This document shows positions 63,494-64,000 of a stretch of DNA of 64,000 bases, in pieces. Origin of the DNA: DATFDN01 sp963818725 (GTDB lineage Bacteria; Pseudomonadota; Alphaproteobacteria; Acetobacterales; Acetobacteraceae); assembly GCA_963818725.1 (NCBI GenBank), contig CAWFTU010000023.1, positions 186,001 to 250,000 of the forward strand, read 5' to 3'. Every line of letters starts with the position of its first letter. The stretch's first letter is position 1. The notes below the pieces were generated by a model. The model worked only from the letters and a program-made list of their open reading frames with translations. It ran no database searches and had not been told where the DNA came from. The translations under genes were made by a program, and so were the position numbers.

Positions 63494-64000
63494 GCGAAGC
63501 ATCCGGGACCCTGGAGACGATCGGGCGTCACTTGGCGCTGGCGGTTCGGCCGCTGCGGACCGCCGCCGCCGACCTCGCGTCGTTCAAGCATTTCATGTAC
63601 CGGCTGGGGTGGAACGTCCAGTCGCTCCCCCCGGCCTATGCGGCGCTCGCTTCGCTGGTCGACGACGTCGCGAATGCGTTGGGCGCCATCGAGGCTGCGT
63701 CTGGTGCCGAAAGACTTTCGCGGGTGCTCAATCTGCTAGACAAAATCAGCGCCCTCTATCAAGCCGTCAAAACGCTCGGCGCAGCGCCGGATGGCGTAGA
63801 CGCGGCAGCCTTTCTGGCCGAGGTCCCGGAGCGGCTGTTCGAGCTTCTTCTCGTCGACTACCTTGCCGCGGCCCTGCACCCCGTCCACGACCTGCTGGTG
63901 ACGCTCGGCGTCATCACGTCCGCCGCCCAAACGGCGCGCGCGGGGCGGCCGCCGTATCTGCGCCGACAGCTGAACTTCGATCGCCTCCGCGATGTGATCG
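63490..64000 (+). CDS. Unrecognised protein, 3' end outside window
   Basis: ATG at 63490 overlaps the peptidase stop (ATGA), so translation is coupled. The 170 visible residues are helical (MSEASGTLETIGRHLALAVR, FKHFMYRLGWNVQSLPPAYA, LVDYLAAALHPVHDLLVTLG). No domain is recognised from this part. Coupling with an M64-type peptidase suggests that both act together, perhaps as substrate or carrier and processing enzyme, but nothing in the sequence proves it. Confidence 0.6.
   Translation, partial: MSEASGTLETIGRHLALAVRPLRTAAADLASFKHFMYRLGWNVQSLPPAYAALASLVDDVANALGAIEAASGAERLSRVLNLLDKISALYQAVKTLGAAPDGVDAAAFLAEVPERLFELLLVDYLAAALHPVHDLLVTLGVITSAAQTARAGRPPYLRRQLNFDRLRDVI

Overview
The window is high-GC DNA of alphaproteobacterial character. 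The plasmid-type genes, the transposon families and the codon use fit Rhodospirillales/Acetobacteraceae best, but this is inferred: there is no rRNA, tRNA or core housekeeping gene to fix the taxonomy. It reads as an accessory replicon or genomic island that has become a transposon graveyard. Most of the sequence is insertion sequences (IS), many nested in one another, with a few cargo and plasmid-maintenance genes between them. Names used below: IS5a and IS5b are two IS903-like IS5-family elements; copies A-D are one DUF772-type DDE element; MITE-1, -2 and -3 are three small non-coding inverted-repeat elements; H1-H3 are short hairpin inserts.

Layout. 1-5.0 kb: AAA+ remnant, IS4 remnant, complete IS21 (istA-istB), two small ORFs behind a palindrome, IS66 tail, DUF6880 remnant. 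5.0-17.1 kb: IS5a split by an IS1111-type element; copies A, C and B with IS5b between C and B; a small AT-rich island with a PIN remnant; copy D; a second IS5b carrying a second IS1111-type element; a group II intron with MITE-1 in the last codons of its reverse transcriptase. 17.1-24.1 kb: the plasmid core, with a putative origin, a DUF1612-like protein, parA and a ribbon-helix-helix-type partner, a GTGATGC repeat array that looks like a centromere, a hepT-mntA toxin-antitoxin pair, and an iteron-flanked repA broken by an amber codon; MITE-2/MITE-1 nests lie among them. 24.1-36.3 kb: histidine-kinase fragment, IS1595, then a large IS66 carrying an IS50-like element (itself carrying an IS3) and a serine-recombinase element; then IS91 with a frameshifted tyrosine recombinase.

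36.3-64 kb: a 1160-residue regulator (winged helix, degenerate cyclase, AAA ATPase, helical repeats), two small conserved ORFs, a CoxG-like protein, a 532-residue helical protein, a solute-binding protein, a SMEK-domain remnant, a resolvase split by an IS630, and at the right edge an M64-type metallopeptidase coupled to an unrecognised gene. IS630 (three), IS1634, IS1380, IS30, IS110 and two near-identical 992-bp DDE elements separate them.

The strongest lead for something not in a normal annotation is the pair of non-coding segments downstream of the two IS1111-type transposases. They lie in otherwise different elements but share several sequence blocks, as expected for the guide RNAs of this family. 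Next are the hairpin inserts H1-H3 (one split by an IS110), the nested MITEs with exact target duplications, and two sets of plasmid DNA sites: iterons and the centromere-like array. Several genes carry one in-frame stop or one-base indel, which means either recent decay or local assembly error.
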